Positions 56,303 through 60,478 are shown, counted from the stretch's first letter. The stretch is DNA of 64,000 nt from Nematostella vectensis (GCF_932526225.1 NC_064045.1:1644501-1708500), one strand, 5' to 3'. Numbers and translations are program-made. The notes: a model not told the origin generated them from the letters alone.

Positions 56303-56734
56303 CATTATATTGGGGCATTAAAAATGTATGCTTTTTCTTGAATTTTAGTTGTTACAGGTGGGACCTGAACTCACTCAACCCGCCCTGGATGATAAGAACG
56401 AAAAAGAGAAACCACAATATTATGATCATCGTCAAAACAAATCACAGCTTTTCTCACACAAGACGTGAGTTGAGATATTTTATACACGACGTCAAACTAA
56501 TGGTCCGTCATCGAGAAAAATGTTGTGAAATAAATAAAGCAGTAACAGATAACTCTAAATGAACATTTTTGGTGACAACTGTAGGCTACAATGACCAATT
56601 CCAACACTCTTTGATACAAGAATGTGTGTAGTAATTCAAGACTTACCGAGTTTGTGAGGTAGTCGTAGCACAAATGGCTTCATATCCGCGATGAAACGGT
56701 CAAACTTCGCGTCTTGTTTCTCGCTTAGACTCAT
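15744..56734 (-). CDS. CEP112: Centrosomal protein of 112 kDa (26 coding exons)
   Basis: Twenty-six exons joined on GT-AG sites give 2997 nt, 998 residues plus stop, with every phase consistent; human CEP112 is about 955 residues. Residues 1-91 match the conserved globular N-terminal region of the family ([42 protein letters not shown]). Residues 92-256 are Ser/Pro-rich and probably disordered. Residues about 260-980 are continuous heptad-rich coiled coil with several near-identical blocks to the vertebrate protein (for example MEKVE-DL-RSK-LREKQ-KEF, and ELEDTIESL near the end). In vertebrates it is a centrosomal protein linked to sperm formation. More than half of the 41-kb gene is private tandem repeat in introns. 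Exon coordinates are given in the entries below; the transcription start was not located. Confidence 0.96.
16077..16375. repeat. 48-bp tandem repeat, CEP112 intron 25
   Basis: About six copies, the middle ones 48 bp apart (CATTCAGTGA at 16171, 16219 and 16267). Confidence 0.85.
16385..16440 (+). mobile_element. SINE/LINE-like 3' tail
   Basis: AGCGCTTTATAAATAAATA followed by an ATT-rich run. This resembles the end of many invertebrate SINE/LINE copies; a very similar AGCGCTATATAAATAAA occurs near 35950. Confidence 0.4.
16447..16628. mobile_element. MITE-like element with 26-bp inverted ends
   Basis: The left end AAGGCTGATTTAGACAACAC matches the reverse complement of the right end (AAGGCTGAGTTAGACAGCAC), and both continue into an ATTTA motif. 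The inside is partly self-complementary around GTCGTA motifs. There is no reading frame. A target duplication was not established. Confidence 0.65.
16657..16812 (-). CDS. CEP112: CEP112 exon 25
   Basis: Codes [19 protein letters not shown] onward to GLLPADLRD, 52 residues, phase 0, matching the conserved end of the vertebrate coiled coil. The donor is GTATGT. Confidence 0.95.
16920..17105. repeat. CAT/CAC-rich simple repeat, CEP112 intron 24
   Basis: Imperfect runs of CATCAC-type triplets with an 18-27 bp higher pattern (CACCACCACCATCCTAAT). Non-coding. Confidence 0.8.
17110..17285 (+). mobile_element. Possible LINE 3' end with (CTGAA)n tail
   Basis: An AT-rich stretch ends in AATAAACTGAACTGAACTGA, a short pentanucleotide tail like those of CR1/L2 LINEs. 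No coding part is present. Confidence 0.35.
17549..17698 (-). CDS. CEP112: CEP112 exon 24
   Basis: Codes [20 protein letters not shown] onward, 50 residues, phase 0. The donor is GTGAGT. A second donor-like GTAAGT lies 26 nt beyond, in a partial duplication of the exon end. Confidence 0.93.
18152..18400 (-). CDS. CEP112: CEP112 exon 23
   Basis: Codes 83 coiled-coil residues beginning [20 protein letters not shown], phase 0. The acceptor is TTTCCAG and the donor GTACAC, which is weak. Confidence 0.94.
18530..18650. repeat. 38-bp tandem triplication, CEP112 intron 22
   Basis: Three copies containing CGCCGACATACTTATTTC. It lies about 130 nt from the exon 23 acceptor. Confidence 0.85.
18660..19870. 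other. CEP112 intron 22, no recognised feature
   Basis: AT-rich intron sequence between the 38-bp triplication and the giant array, with no supportable frame or repeat. Confidence 0.5.
19876..25554. repeat. Giant 19-bp tandem array (about 299 copies)
   Basis: An uninterrupted 5.7-kb array of CTTGTATTGCTCACAGATA. Most variation is at two places: T/C in TATTG/TACTG, and A/T/G in GATA/GATT/GATG. Rarer variants (GATAATGG, CACTTAC, TTGATCAC) mark later block duplications. Because 19 leaves remainder 1 on division by 3 and the plus-strand unit lacks stops, all three plus frames read the same 19-residue cycle, which creates overlapping open frames up to 1326 codons. This is a sequence by-product, not a protein gene. 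The array lies in CEP112 intron 22. Confidence 0.97.
25710..26400 (+). pseudogene. Class A (rhodopsin-family) GPCR pseudogene
   Basis: The ATG at 25710 begins a short Asn/Ser-rich N-terminus with possible N-glycosylation sites. Further on, in shifting frames, come TM1 ([18 protein letters not shown], with the conserved Asn), the loop LRVPANFLL leading into TM2, a TM3 region with its Cys and the IDRF version of the DRY motif followed by SPLRY, part of TM4, and a TM5-like stretch leading to [11 protein letters not shown]. At least three frame changes are needed: near 25790, one missing base in TM2 near 25952, and one after TM4 near 26225. TM6 and TM7 are not seen before the CEP112 exon begins. 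It is a dead, single-exon type receptor lying in reverse orientation inside intron 22. Confidence 0.75.
26485..26712 (-). CDS. CEP112: CEP112 exon 22
   Basis: Codes [19 protein letters not shown] onward, 76 residues, phase 0. The acceptor GCGTACAG lies in a minisatellite; the donor is GTGAGC. Intron 22 is about 8.1 kb. Confidence 0.95.
26713..26900. repeat. Minisatellite at the CEP112 exon 22 acceptor
   Basis: Imperfect copies of GTTGCGTGTGTTGTTGCGTA-type units on the minus strand run directly into the acceptor GCGTACAG. Several copies carry an ACAG or ACAAG at the matching place. This is the clearest case of an array built at a 3' splice site. Confidence 0.75.
27121..27624 (-). repeat. 36-bp array of tandem 5' splice sites, intron 21
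   Basis: Fourteen copies of a 36-bp unit. Read on the minus strand each contains AAGTATGATAAACAG, identical or nearly so to the end of exon 21, then GTGAGACATCCAGAC. The donor context CAG|GTGAG is kept in almost all copies. The unit equals 12 codons, has no stop in the exon frame, and would translate as [10 protein letters not shown] plus two residues per copy. The first unit overlaps exon 21 itself. Confidence 0.95.
27610..27717 (-). CDS. CEP112: CEP112 exon 21
   Basis: Codes [20 protein letters not shown] onward to KYDKQ, 36 residues, phase 0. This is one of the best conserved blocks of the family. The end given is the first of 14 tandem donors; each later donor would extend the exon by a multiple of 36 nt in frame. 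Confidence 0.95.
27960..28290 (-). repeat. 26-bp array of tandem 5' splice sites, intron 20
   Basis: About 12 copies with minus-strand core ACACAG|GTAACCCACA, where ACACAG is also the end of exon 20. The unit is not a multiple of three, so alternative donors would shift frame. Confidence 0.9.
28283..28418 (-). CDS. CEP112: CEP112 exon 20
   Basis: Codes [20 protein letters not shown] onward, 45 residues, phases 2 to 0. Its last bases ACACAG and the donor GTAACC are repeated in the 26-bp array that follows. Confidence 0.95.
28694..29200. repeat. Approximately 115-bp tandem repeat with GCGCATGCGC sites, intron 19
   Basis: About four and a half copies containing AATCAGCCGACTGGGAA and, in most copies, CGCGCATGCGC, a palindrome matching the NRF1 binding consensus. 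Sites fall near 28787, 28889, 28997 (one base changed) and 29100. Confidence 0.8.
29320..30040. repeat. 30-bp tandem repeat, CEP112 intron 19
   Basis: About 24 imperfect copies with core ATTCAAATGTAGAGAGAAGA. Confidence 0.88.
30115..30325. repeat. 21-28 bp tandem repeat, CEP112 intron 19
   Basis: About nine copies containing CACATGGCAATCGTGACTAA, next to the exon 19 donor but not including it. Confidence 0.85.
30350..30429 (-). CDS. CEP112: CEP112 exon 19
   Basis: Codes [20 protein letters not shown] onward, phases 0 to 2. The donor is GTATGT. Confidence 0.94.
30470..32115. repeat. 48-bp tandem repeat, CEP112 intron 18
   Basis: About 34 copies, plus-strand core TTGTAATGGATTGTGATATG. The unit is 16 codons without a stop in two minus-strand frames, giving open frames up to 468 codons on the CEP112 strand. 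It joins no exon and has no other coding sign. Confidence 0.95.
32269..32328 (-). CDS. CEP112: CEP112 exon 18
   Basis: Codes [20 protein letters not shown], phase 0 at both ends. The acceptor is TTTGCAG and the donor GTGCAT. Confidence 0.93.
32405..32560. repeat. (AATAAC)n and (AAT)n microsatellite, intron 17
   Basis: Mixed AATAAC/AGTAAC repeats pass into a pure AAT run. Confidence 0.95.
32640..32950. repeat. 25-bp tandem repeat, CEP112 intron 17
   Basis: About 12 copies with core TAGACCCCCTCCCGTTACAC. The part CCCGTTACACCAA also occurs in the neighbouring 43-bp array. Confidence 0.93.
33170..33800. repeat. 43-bp tandem repeat, CEP112 intron 17
   Basis: About 14 copies, core GGGGAAAGATCTAGTTAGTA followed by CTGCTCCCGCTACACCAACA. 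Two unit variants (GTACCTGCTCCCGCT and GTAACTGTTCCCGTT) alternate in blocks. Confidence 0.93.
33987..34079 (-). CDS. CEP112: CEP112 exon 17
   Basis: Codes [20 protein letters not shown] onward, 31 residues, phase 0, closely matching the vertebrate block. The donor is GTATGT. Confidence 0.95.
34380..35040 (-). repeat. 40-bp array derived from a 5' splice site, intron 16
   Basis: About 16 copies. At the exon 16 end the sequence is CATCTCGG|GTAAGATAATG. In the copies it reads CATCTCTTGCAAGATAATG, so the donor GT has become GC. Each unit also contains ATG|GTAAGGATT, another donor-like site. Confidence 0.9.
35034..35163 (-). CDS. CEP112: CEP112 exon 16
   Basis: Codes [18 protein letters not shown] onward, ending in a KQEH-AA block shared with vertebrates, phases 2 to 0. 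The CATCTCGG end and GTAAGATAATG donor are the seed of the 40-bp array in intron 16. Confidence 0.95.
35235..35293 (-). CDS. CEP112: CEP112 exon 15
   Basis: Codes [19 protein letters not shown], phases 0 to 2. Intron 15 after it is only 71 nt, the shortest in the gene. Confidence 0.93.
35345..35760. repeat. 47-bp tandem repeat, CEP112 intron 14
   Basis: About nine copies, core GTGTTAGCCTATCAGGGTAT followed by GAGGCCTCTCACCACAGGTG, immediately upstream (gene sense) of exon 15. Confidence 0.92.
35920..35975 (+). mobile_element. SINE-like 3' end
   Basis: AAGATTGATTCTGTAAAAGC and GCGCTATATAAATAAAC form a typical invertebrate SINE end. The body upstream (about 35770-35920) is not recognisable. 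Confidence 0.4.
35990..38205. repeat. 43-bp tandem repeat (about 51 copies), intron 14
   Basis: Core TCTCAGAGGATTTATACACT followed by AGTGGCTATGTGGTTTATAC. It begins about 25 nt beyond the exon 14 donor but does not contain it. Blocks such as 36000-36250 and 36840-37050 share rare variants, pointing to block duplication. Confidence 0.95.
38233..38328 (-). CDS. CEP112: CEP112 exon 14
   Basis: Codes [20 protein letters not shown] onward, 32 residues, phase 0. The donor is GTGAGC, followed within 30 nt by the 43-bp array. Confidence 0.94.
38500..38880. repeat. 46-bp tandem repeat, CEP112 intron 13
   Basis: About eight copies, core GGTCTATCGTGCCTTCCGCA, spaced 46 nt (38531, 38577 and so on). 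Confidence 0.92.
39355..39519 (-). CDS. CEP112: CEP112 exon 13
   Basis: Codes [20 protein letters not shown] onward, 55 residues, phase 0. The acceptor after GATGAGAAAAG was chosen because it restores the Leu-His that follows the EKK block in the vertebrate protein. An alternative CAG 21 nt inside would be in frame and shorten the exon by seven codons. Confidence 0.88.
39520..40176. other. CEP112 intron 12, no recognised feature
   Basis: Unique-looking intron sequence of about 650 nt without repeats. It is one of the few repeat-free introns of the gene. Confidence 0.5.
40177..40295 (-). CDS. CEP112: CEP112 exon 12
   Basis: Codes [20 protein letters not shown] onward, ending in YEKK, phases 1 to 0. 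The acceptor is TTCTCATAG. Confidence 0.94.
40345..41975. repeat. 35-bp tandem repeat (about 46 copies), intron 11
   Basis: Core CCTTGTGTCCCCTAGGTAAA followed by TAATGCCTGGTGTA. A short form missing the CCTTGTGT part recurs at intervals. Confidence 0.95.
42165..42300. repeat. 25-bp repeat, small block in intron 11
   Basis: About five copies of the ATAGAGATAAATACCATGTC unit that also fills intron 10. A 24-nt sequence containing GGTGTTGCTAGCAATGTTGG lies just beyond it (about 42330). Confidence 0.9.
42403..42502 (-). CDS. CEP112: CEP112 exon 11
   Basis: Codes [19 protein letters not shown] onward, phases 0 to 1; the donor is GTGAGT. Copies of the same 25-bp repeat lie on both sides of this exon. 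Confidence 0.94.
42545..44695. repeat. 25-bp tandem repeat (about 86 copies), intron 10
   Basis: Core ATAGAGATAAATACCATGTC plus TCAAG/TCAGA/TCAAC/TCAAT variants. GGTGTTGCTAGCAATGTTGG follows it near 44720, the same boundary sequence as by the intron 11 block. Confidence 0.96.
45126..45212 (-). CDS. CEP112: CEP112 exon 10
   Basis: Codes 29 coiled-coil residues beginning [18 protein letters not shown], phase 0 at both ends. The donor is GTGGGA. Intron 10 holds the 25-bp array. Confidence 0.93.
45358..45416 (-). CDS. CEP112: CEP112 exon 9
   Basis: Codes [20 protein letters not shown], the entry to the coiled coil, phases 1 to 0. The acceptor is TCCTAG and the donor GTGGGT. Confidence 0.9.
45465..47055 (-). 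repeat. 30-31 bp array of tandem 5' splice sites, intron 8
   Basis: About 52 copies. Near exon 8 (minus strand) units read CCGAG|GTATGTCAGGTCATT and then AATGGATAATA; exon 8 itself ends CCGAG|GTATGTCAGG. Towards the far end the unit drifts to GAG|GTGTGTAGGTCATTAA. The donor core GAG|GT is thus present dozens of times. Confidence 0.93.
47052..47100 (-). CDS. CEP112: CEP112 exon 8
   Basis: A 49-nt exon coding [16 protein letters not shown], phases 0 to 1. The sequence CCGAG and the donor GTATGT at its end are repeated throughout the array that fills intron 8. Confidence 0.85.
47566..47851 (-). CDS. CEP112: CEP112 exon 7
   Basis: The largest exon (286 nt), coding a Ser/Pro/Asp-rich disordered stretch, residues 145-240. 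Phases 2 to 0; the donor is GTAAGC. Confidence 0.9.
47999..48044 (-). CDS. CEP112: CEP112 exon 6
   Basis: Codes [14 protein letters not shown] in the disordered linker, phases 1 to 2. The acceptor is CTGCAG and the donor GTATGG. Similarity outside close relatives is not expected here; the call rests on phase and splice sites. Confidence 0.85.
48055..48225. repeat. 59-bp tandem repeat, CEP112 intron 5
   Basis: Nearly three copies, core TTAGATACTATTACCATCCT, just upstream (gene sense) of exon 6. Confidence 0.88.
48288..48525. repeat. (GGGT)n/(GGTA)n tetranucleotide microsatellite, intron 5
   Basis: About 12 GGGT units, a mixed zone, then about 37 GGTA units, beginning 15 nt after the exon 5 donor. 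Leu-Pro-Thr-Tyr open frames here are by-products. Confidence 0.97.
48540..48594 (-). CDS. CEP112: CEP112 exon 5
   Basis: Codes [18 protein letters not shown], phases 0 to 1. The donor GTGAGA is followed after 8 nt by a long (CTAC)n/(CCCA)n run. Confidence 0.88.
48715..48880 (-). repeat. 22-bp array of tandem 5' splice sites, intron 4
   Basis: Seven to eight copies on the minus strand of GATGAGAGT|GTGAGTATTA. Exon 4 ends GATGAGAGT|GTGAGT, so exon end and donor are both inside the unit. Confidence 0.9.
48871..48930 (-). CDS. CEP112: CEP112 exon 4
   Basis: Codes [20 protein letters not shown], the end of the conserved N-terminal region, phase 0 at both ends. The donor GTGAGT and preceding GATGAGAGT recur in the short array directly downstream. 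Confidence 0.92.
49005..51285 (-). repeat. 21-bp array of tandem 5' splice sites (about 108 copies), intron 3
   Basis: Minus-strand unit CATACATG|GTAATACCTC plus ACA. Exon 3 ends TCATACATG|GTAATACC. Occasional 20-bp units (plus-strand GTATGTGGAGG) shift the frame. A 524-codon minus-strand frame and several plus-strand frames come from the stop-free 7-codon unit and are not called as genes. Confidence 0.96.
51277..51394 (-). CDS. CEP112: CEP112 exon 3
   Basis: Codes [18 protein letters not shown] through LPSYM, phases 2 to 0. The last codons TCA TAC ATG and the donor GTAATACC are the seed of the 21-bp array that fills intron 3. Reading through the donor meets a stop after about 15 codons. Confidence 0.96.
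51591..51657 (-). CDS. CEP112: CEP112 exon 2
   Basis: Codes [17 protein letters not shown] and the residues after it, phases 1 to 2. The acceptor is TTTTCAG and the donor GTAGAG. The intron segment next to the acceptor exists as a second copy 887 nt upstream in the gene (52546-52634). Confidence 0.95.
51659..51747. repeat. 89-bp direct repeat, copy 1 (intron 1)
   Basis: Almost identical to 52546-52634. It starts at the exon 2 acceptor and flanks one side of the intron 1 array. Confidence 0.92.
51755..52530 (-). repeat. Second 21-bp array, CEP112 intron 1
   Basis: About 37 copies of the same unit that is seeded at the exon 3 donor, here upstream of exon 2 and enclosed by 89-bp direct repeats. 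Some units are 18-19 bp. Confidence 0.95.
52546..52634. repeat. 89-bp direct repeat, copy 2 (intron 1)
   Basis: The second copy. The acceptor AG is lost (CAT instead of CAG on the minus strand). Confidence 0.92.
52842..53108. mobile_element. Fold-back (long hairpin) element
   Basis: The two halves are imperfect reverse complements across almost the whole 267 nt. The left arm starts TATACAGTCATTTGACAAAA and the right arm, reversed, starts TATACAGTCATTTAACAAAA. Both continue through GACTACTCGACAA and CACTGAAGCGCC. No reading frame. It is a MITE-like fold-back repeat in CEP112 intron 1. Confidence 0.75.
53109..54770. other. CEP112 intron 1, no recognised feature
   Basis: AT-rich sequence without clear repeats or frames. 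Confidence 0.45.
54772..54816. repeat. (AT)n microsatellite
   Basis: About 22 AT units. A second, shorter run follows the first ribozyme motif (about 54909-54931). Confidence 0.97.
54833..54873 (+). ncRNA. Hammerhead ribozyme motif 1 (Penelope-like element)
   Basis: All core parts are in order: stem I strand TCCC, core CTGATGA, stem II GTGG-GCAA-CCAC, core GAAA, a three-pair stem III (CAG-AC-CTG), the cleavage-site triplet GTA, and the closing stem I strand GGGA. It fits a minimal type I hammerhead; the very short stem III is known from Penelope-like elements, whose ribozymes may act as dimers. A 17-nt sequence at 54818-54834 is perfectly complementary to 54839-54855 and could compete with the active fold. 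Confidence 0.75.
54936..55159 (+). pseudogene. Penelope-like element, C-terminal GIY-YIG region fragment
   Basis: The frame reads [30 protein letters not shown] and SSCRHRNK and ends in TAG. This is the conserved Cys-containing end that follows the GIY-YIG endonuclease in Penelope-like retroelement proteins. The GIY-YIG motif itself and the RT are absent, so the copy is heavily 5'-truncated. Confidence 0.7.
55356..55396 (+). ncRNA. Hammerhead ribozyme motif 2 (Penelope-like element)
   Basis: Identical to motif 1 over the 41 nt, within a roughly 78-bp direct repeat (54835-54911 and 55358-55435). It lacks the upstream complementary stretch and so should fold freely. Two hammerheads in direct repeats around a Penelope-like coding end fit the known tandem terminal repeats of these elements. 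Confidence 0.75.
55490..55540. repeat. (TA)n microsatellite
   Basis: TA runs interrupted by TTA; another short run lies at about 55688-55712, beyond the palindrome. Confidence 0.95.
55543..55632. repeat. Perfect 31-bp inverted repeat with 28-nt spacer
   Basis: The arms 55543-55573 and 55602-55632 are exact reverse complements (AAAACTGGAAATCGACTCTG in the left arm). The spacer contains AATAAGACTTCTTCAGGACA. It lies between TA runs 150 nt after the second hammerhead and may be an inverted end of a Penelope-like copy. Confidence 0.85.
55713..56253. other. CEP112 intron 1, no recognised feature
   Basis: Contains only a short direct repeat (GGTAATTGGTAAAAAGACTG twice near 55994-56032). Confidence 0.5.
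56254..56305. repeat. (TTA)n microsatellite, intron 1
   Basis: About 16 ATT/TTA units. Confidence 0.95.
56647..56734 (-). CDS. CEP112: CEP112 exon 1
   Basis: Codes residues 1-29, [14 protein letters not shown] then [15 protein letters not shown], matching the family N-terminus. The donor is GTAAGT, phase 1. A four-codon upstream ORF (ATG at 56742) ends in a TGA that overlaps this ATG. Intron 1 is about 5 kb. Confidence 0.93.
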
Positions 56735-57745
56735 TTGATCATCACTATAGCTGTTCTTATAACGATAAGCTGACATCTTTCAAGGAACTTCGCAGACTTT
56801 TTTGGCGGATCGGCCACAGAGTTCAAGTAATTTAGGAAGAAGTTTCTTTCTTTCCCCTCTCGCTCACCTTCGGCGATTGGTGAATTAGCGGTGAGACCAC
56901 AGCGGGATATAAACAAGCGAATGCATTGACAATTCACAGGAGTTAGTCTGTAAAAACACCTGGCAAAAGAACTATAAATTATATATGGAATTTGTAAAGA
57001 ACCGCCAACGGTTTGAACAAACACAAACTGTAAATGTTCCCCCAGGGGTCATTGACTAGAGTGATTGAACTGTCTATTCTCCTTAACCAATCGAGATAAA
57101 AGCTTTAATATAATATACAAGAATTTAGATTTTGATCAGTCAATTGGGAACCGTCAAAAATGACGAGCACCCTCCCCTCCCTTGTCTAAAGATAAGTTAG
57201 AGTGGAATATCTCGGATTTTAATGGATTGTTTTGTCTTTTAACGGTTGAGGTTTCCGTCGGACCTCCGGAAGTAAACTGGTGGCAATGCGGCTTTAAAAC
57301 AAACGTAATAGAAACAAAAACAGCAAAACAAAAGAGAACGATGAAATAATATAACAAAAATAATAAAAATTGAATAATAAAAATGATAACATAAAAATTT
57401 TTTAATAAAAATAATAATTTTAATTACCACTATAATAATACATTTGCAACAATTGTGAATTAGAAACATCCTAAAATTACTTAATATTTACATGTATATT
57501 TTCAAGTGATATGTGAAAAAGTACTACTAATTGCTAACATAATAATAAGAAAAATTCCAATAGATAATATATTATCCTAGTGGCGCTCATTTAGTAAAAA
57601 TCAGAGTCAACAATAAAATCAATCTGATTGCTCTAATCTATGTAATTGCTCCCTCGCCTACTTAAACGTCAATGTCAAAGTTCTTTAAGTCCCATGATAC
57701 CCTCTTGACAGTTCGTGATCCACGAAGGCAGCCAAAGGCTGATCT
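56735..57745 (-). promoter_or_regulatory. 5' flank and probable promoter of CEP112
   Basis: Upstream of the CEP112 start. A minimal upstream ORF (four codons including the stop) overlaps the main ATG. No TATA box or other element can be supported; the sequence becomes very AT-rich from 57300. Confidence 0.4.
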
Positions 57746-57853
<108 letters not shown>

Positions 57854-57962
57854 TTCAGAAAAATATATGTACAATAAATATTAGAAAAAACAATTTACAA
57901 ATGTGGCTTAAGAAAGTTATAAATTCATATTTAGTTCATATTTCAAACGATTACGCTAAATA

Positions 57963-58237
57963 GGGCTAAAGTTACCCGAAAAGTTTCGGGTTACTGCAAG
58001 GTCCCGAGAACTTTCTTTTTAGCCATGTAAATATCGAGCCCGTGAAGTTCGGGAAAGATCTAAATCTATAAAGAGAATCATCCTTTACATGAATCTTTGT
58101 TTTGAAATACGATGTTTGACATTATTTCAACACATTTAGAAACCATAAATTTTATAGAAATTAGCCAGCTTTTCAAGTTTAAGGAATAAATCGTTTTCGG
58201 TCCCGAGAATTTTCGGGTGTTTTGAGAAACGAGCCCC
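57963..58237. mobile_element. Fold-back element with CCCGA-TCGGG palindromes
   Basis: Ends GGGCT...AGCCC-like, with CCCGAAAAGTTTCGGG at 57975-57990, CCCGTGAAGTTCGGG at 58039-58053 and CCCGAGAATTTTCGGG at 58202-58217. Similar short elements with GGGC ends and CCCGAAA motifs are common in cnidarian genomes as I remember them. Confidence 0.5.
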
Positions 58238-58239
58238 TG

Positions 58240-58362
58240 TTCCTATCTCCACCAAGCGACGACTCGATGTGCGCTATATGTCACATTGTGGTCAAGGATC
58301 CCATCCTTACATCGTGTGGCCATTCGTACTGCAAATGTTGTATACAGAAGTGGCGCAATCGA
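58240..58362 (+). pseudogene. TRAF-like RING finger, first part
   Basis: Reads SDDSMCAICHIVVKDPIL then TSCGHSYCKCCIQKW: the first three zinc-ligand pairs of a RING (C-x2-C, C-x-H, C-x2-C). No ATG precedes it in frame. The last ligand pair is missing here but can be found at about 58800. It is either an exon of a broken E3 ligase gene or a fragment carried by a transposon. Confidence 0.55.
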
Positions 58363-58784
58363 ATGGGTACGGCGATACGATTGCTGATCTTAGATGAATA
58401 TCAGGGCTAACAGGGTACAAGAAACAATTGGGAAAACCTTGGTGGTGGGGCATCTCCTATCAAGAAATCGAGTAGTGGAACTGACTAAACCCAGCCTCCA
58501 GTTGTTAGACAATAGGCAAAAAAAAATTCACAATTGCAATGCAATTAGAATAAGCTCTTTTTCTTATAAAACTTTGGTATAAAACTTTCATAAGCACTTC
58601 ATATATATAAGTTGCTTTTTGTTTTATTTTGCCCCTATAGCCGTTTGATATTTTGCCGCTAGAGCGGTTTGATACCCAAAAAGTCAGGTGCAGGTCGCCC
58701 CTTGGAATAGAGCCTCAGATCATGCACCCAATGCAACACATGGGGCCTACCAAGAGAGCATCTTATGCTCTCTTGGTCCTACAT

Positions 58785-58847
58785 ATCATTCCGTTTTTGG
58801 TGTTTTTTGCAAGAAAGTTGTGAGATGCCCAGTGGATCAGGAAAATG
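58785..58847 (+). pseudogene. TRAF-like RING finger, second part
   Basis: Reads VFCKKVVRCPVDQEN and then GTAAGT. The C-P-V-D form of the last ligand pair is typical of TRAF RINGs. An acceptor-like TTTTTTGCAAG lies within it. The phase does not match the simplest donor after the first part, so a frameshift or another donor is needed. Confidence 0.4.
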
Positions 58848-58955
58848 TAAGTTATTCTACAATCTTATTTTCTGTTTTTTTTGTTCTCACTTTCACATTG
58901 ATTGGAGAAGGTAAACTGTCAAAAATCAACTTAATCCTGAACAGAGGAGTTTACA

Positions 58956-59374
58956 TTGCAAAGTCCCTCGACTTATGGACCCCCAGTTCCCGAACAGAAT
59001 GTCCCAAGTCCCTCTAAAGATGGACCTTCAGTTCATCCTGCGACCTCAAGTCATCCTGACAATCATTCTGAGCCCTCAATTCCCAATGTGCATCAAACCC
59101 AAAACCAGTCTACAGTCACTTTTTCAGATATTACCAATCAAAATGCCCATCCAAGCCCAGCCCCCATCCAAAACCTGACTTCAAGTCTCACCGCTAGCCA
59201 GCCAGTGTATCATACACCAATGCAGGGGGGTAACCCACATCCGGAATTAGCACCCAGAACTCATCTCTCCCCCAGGTCCCCTTGGAACGGAGAGTGGAGT
59301 GTACCCGAGCAAGCAATGTGTTCCACTCCCTATAAGAAGCCAGACCTAGGTTACTCCTCTGGATTGATGATCTA
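58956..59374 (+). other. Unidentified Pro/Ser/His-rich open frame
   Basis: A 139-codon frame without an ATG, rich in Pro, Ser, Gln and His, ends about 130 nt before recognisable BEL/Pao gag sequence. It may be a linker of that element's gag or an exon following the RING part. I do not recognise it. Confidence 0.3.
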
Positions 59375-59487
59375 AATAGCTCACGTATGTGTCAGGGGCC
59401 CTGAACCCCCAAATTCATGCATGCAATTTTTCTGCTCTTGGACTCTCATTGCCAAAGTAAAATAATGATCACAATGGTCTCACAAGA

Positions 59488-60160
59488 TTGTACCAAGCAG
59501 TCCGATCAACCGTTGTGACATTACATAGACACAGGTTTGTTCCTGACTTACTAAGTGAAACAAATCTCTCTATCGTAGTAAAACAACAACCAGACACTCT
59601 TGCAGTCAAGTGGGCCATGCATGTCCAGAGACATGAATCCCAGGGCAGACCCACCCTGTTTGACCTTGACAGGTGGCTGTCAGAGCAAGTTAGATGCAGA
59701 CAGAATTAAACCCAGGAAGAAACCTCGAGACCCCCCAACACCCAGGGGAAAAGTGAGCAGGTCAACAAAGAATCTACTCTCTTGGCCGAAGCCCAAGAAA
59801 ACATGTCTAATGGTCTTCCGGAGAATTCATGTCTGTGTTGCTATGGTAAACATGCTATTTATCACTGTGACAAATTTAAAGGAAAAACACCAAGTGAACA
59901 TTTTAATGTGTCCTATGAACTCAAACTTTGCTTTAACTGTTAAAAGAGAGGTCACTAAAGCCATGTCTGTGAATCAAAAAGTAGATGTAAAATCGAAAAA
60001 TGTGGTCGATTGCACCACACCCTCTTACACGGGGCTAAGCCTACCGTCAGAAAACGCAATCAACAGAGCTCGAACACTAATGTATCATCTCCCAATAATG
60101 AAACAAGTCCTGACACACATGTCGGCTCAGCAAATGTAAACCACTCTCCCAAAACAACAA
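59488..60160 (+). pseudogene. BEL/Pao gag C-terminal part with zinc knuckle
   Basis: An initial frame (59488-59709) matches the end of the BEL gag-type domain. A later frame (about 59800-60140) contains a CCHC-like knuckle (CFNC near 59930) and a second Cys/His cluster (CGRLHHTLLHG). Stops replace residues inside the knuckle and frames change at least twice. Confidence 0.6.
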
Positions 60161-60478
60161 GAACAGTGTTCTTTCAAGTTGTCCCCGTCCGTATTGAAGG
60201 GTCTAATGGGGTGACCCCAGTAGATACATACGCCATATTAGACGATGGAAGTATGGATTCTCTCATCAGGCGAGATGTCATTGACTATTTAAAGCTTGAA
60301 GGTGAAACCAAGAAACTCACCATAAGTAAAATTGAGAACCGTGGCACAACACAAATTTCAAAGTTAGTTGATATCCAAGAGACAAGCACCGGTAAGGGTG
60401 CCACCCGTAAACCGATAAGCGCTGGCAACGTGTGGTCAGTTCCCCGGCTTAATTTGCCTCCCAGGCGACTTGAGAGAT
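60160..60478 (+). pseudogene. BEL/Pao aspartic protease region
   Basis: Reads TVFFQVVPVRI and TYAILDDGSMDSLI, the DDGS form of the retropepsin active-site triplet found in this family, followed by KLTISKI. It ends at a TAA near 60478, after which similarity continues in another frame. Confidence 0.65.
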
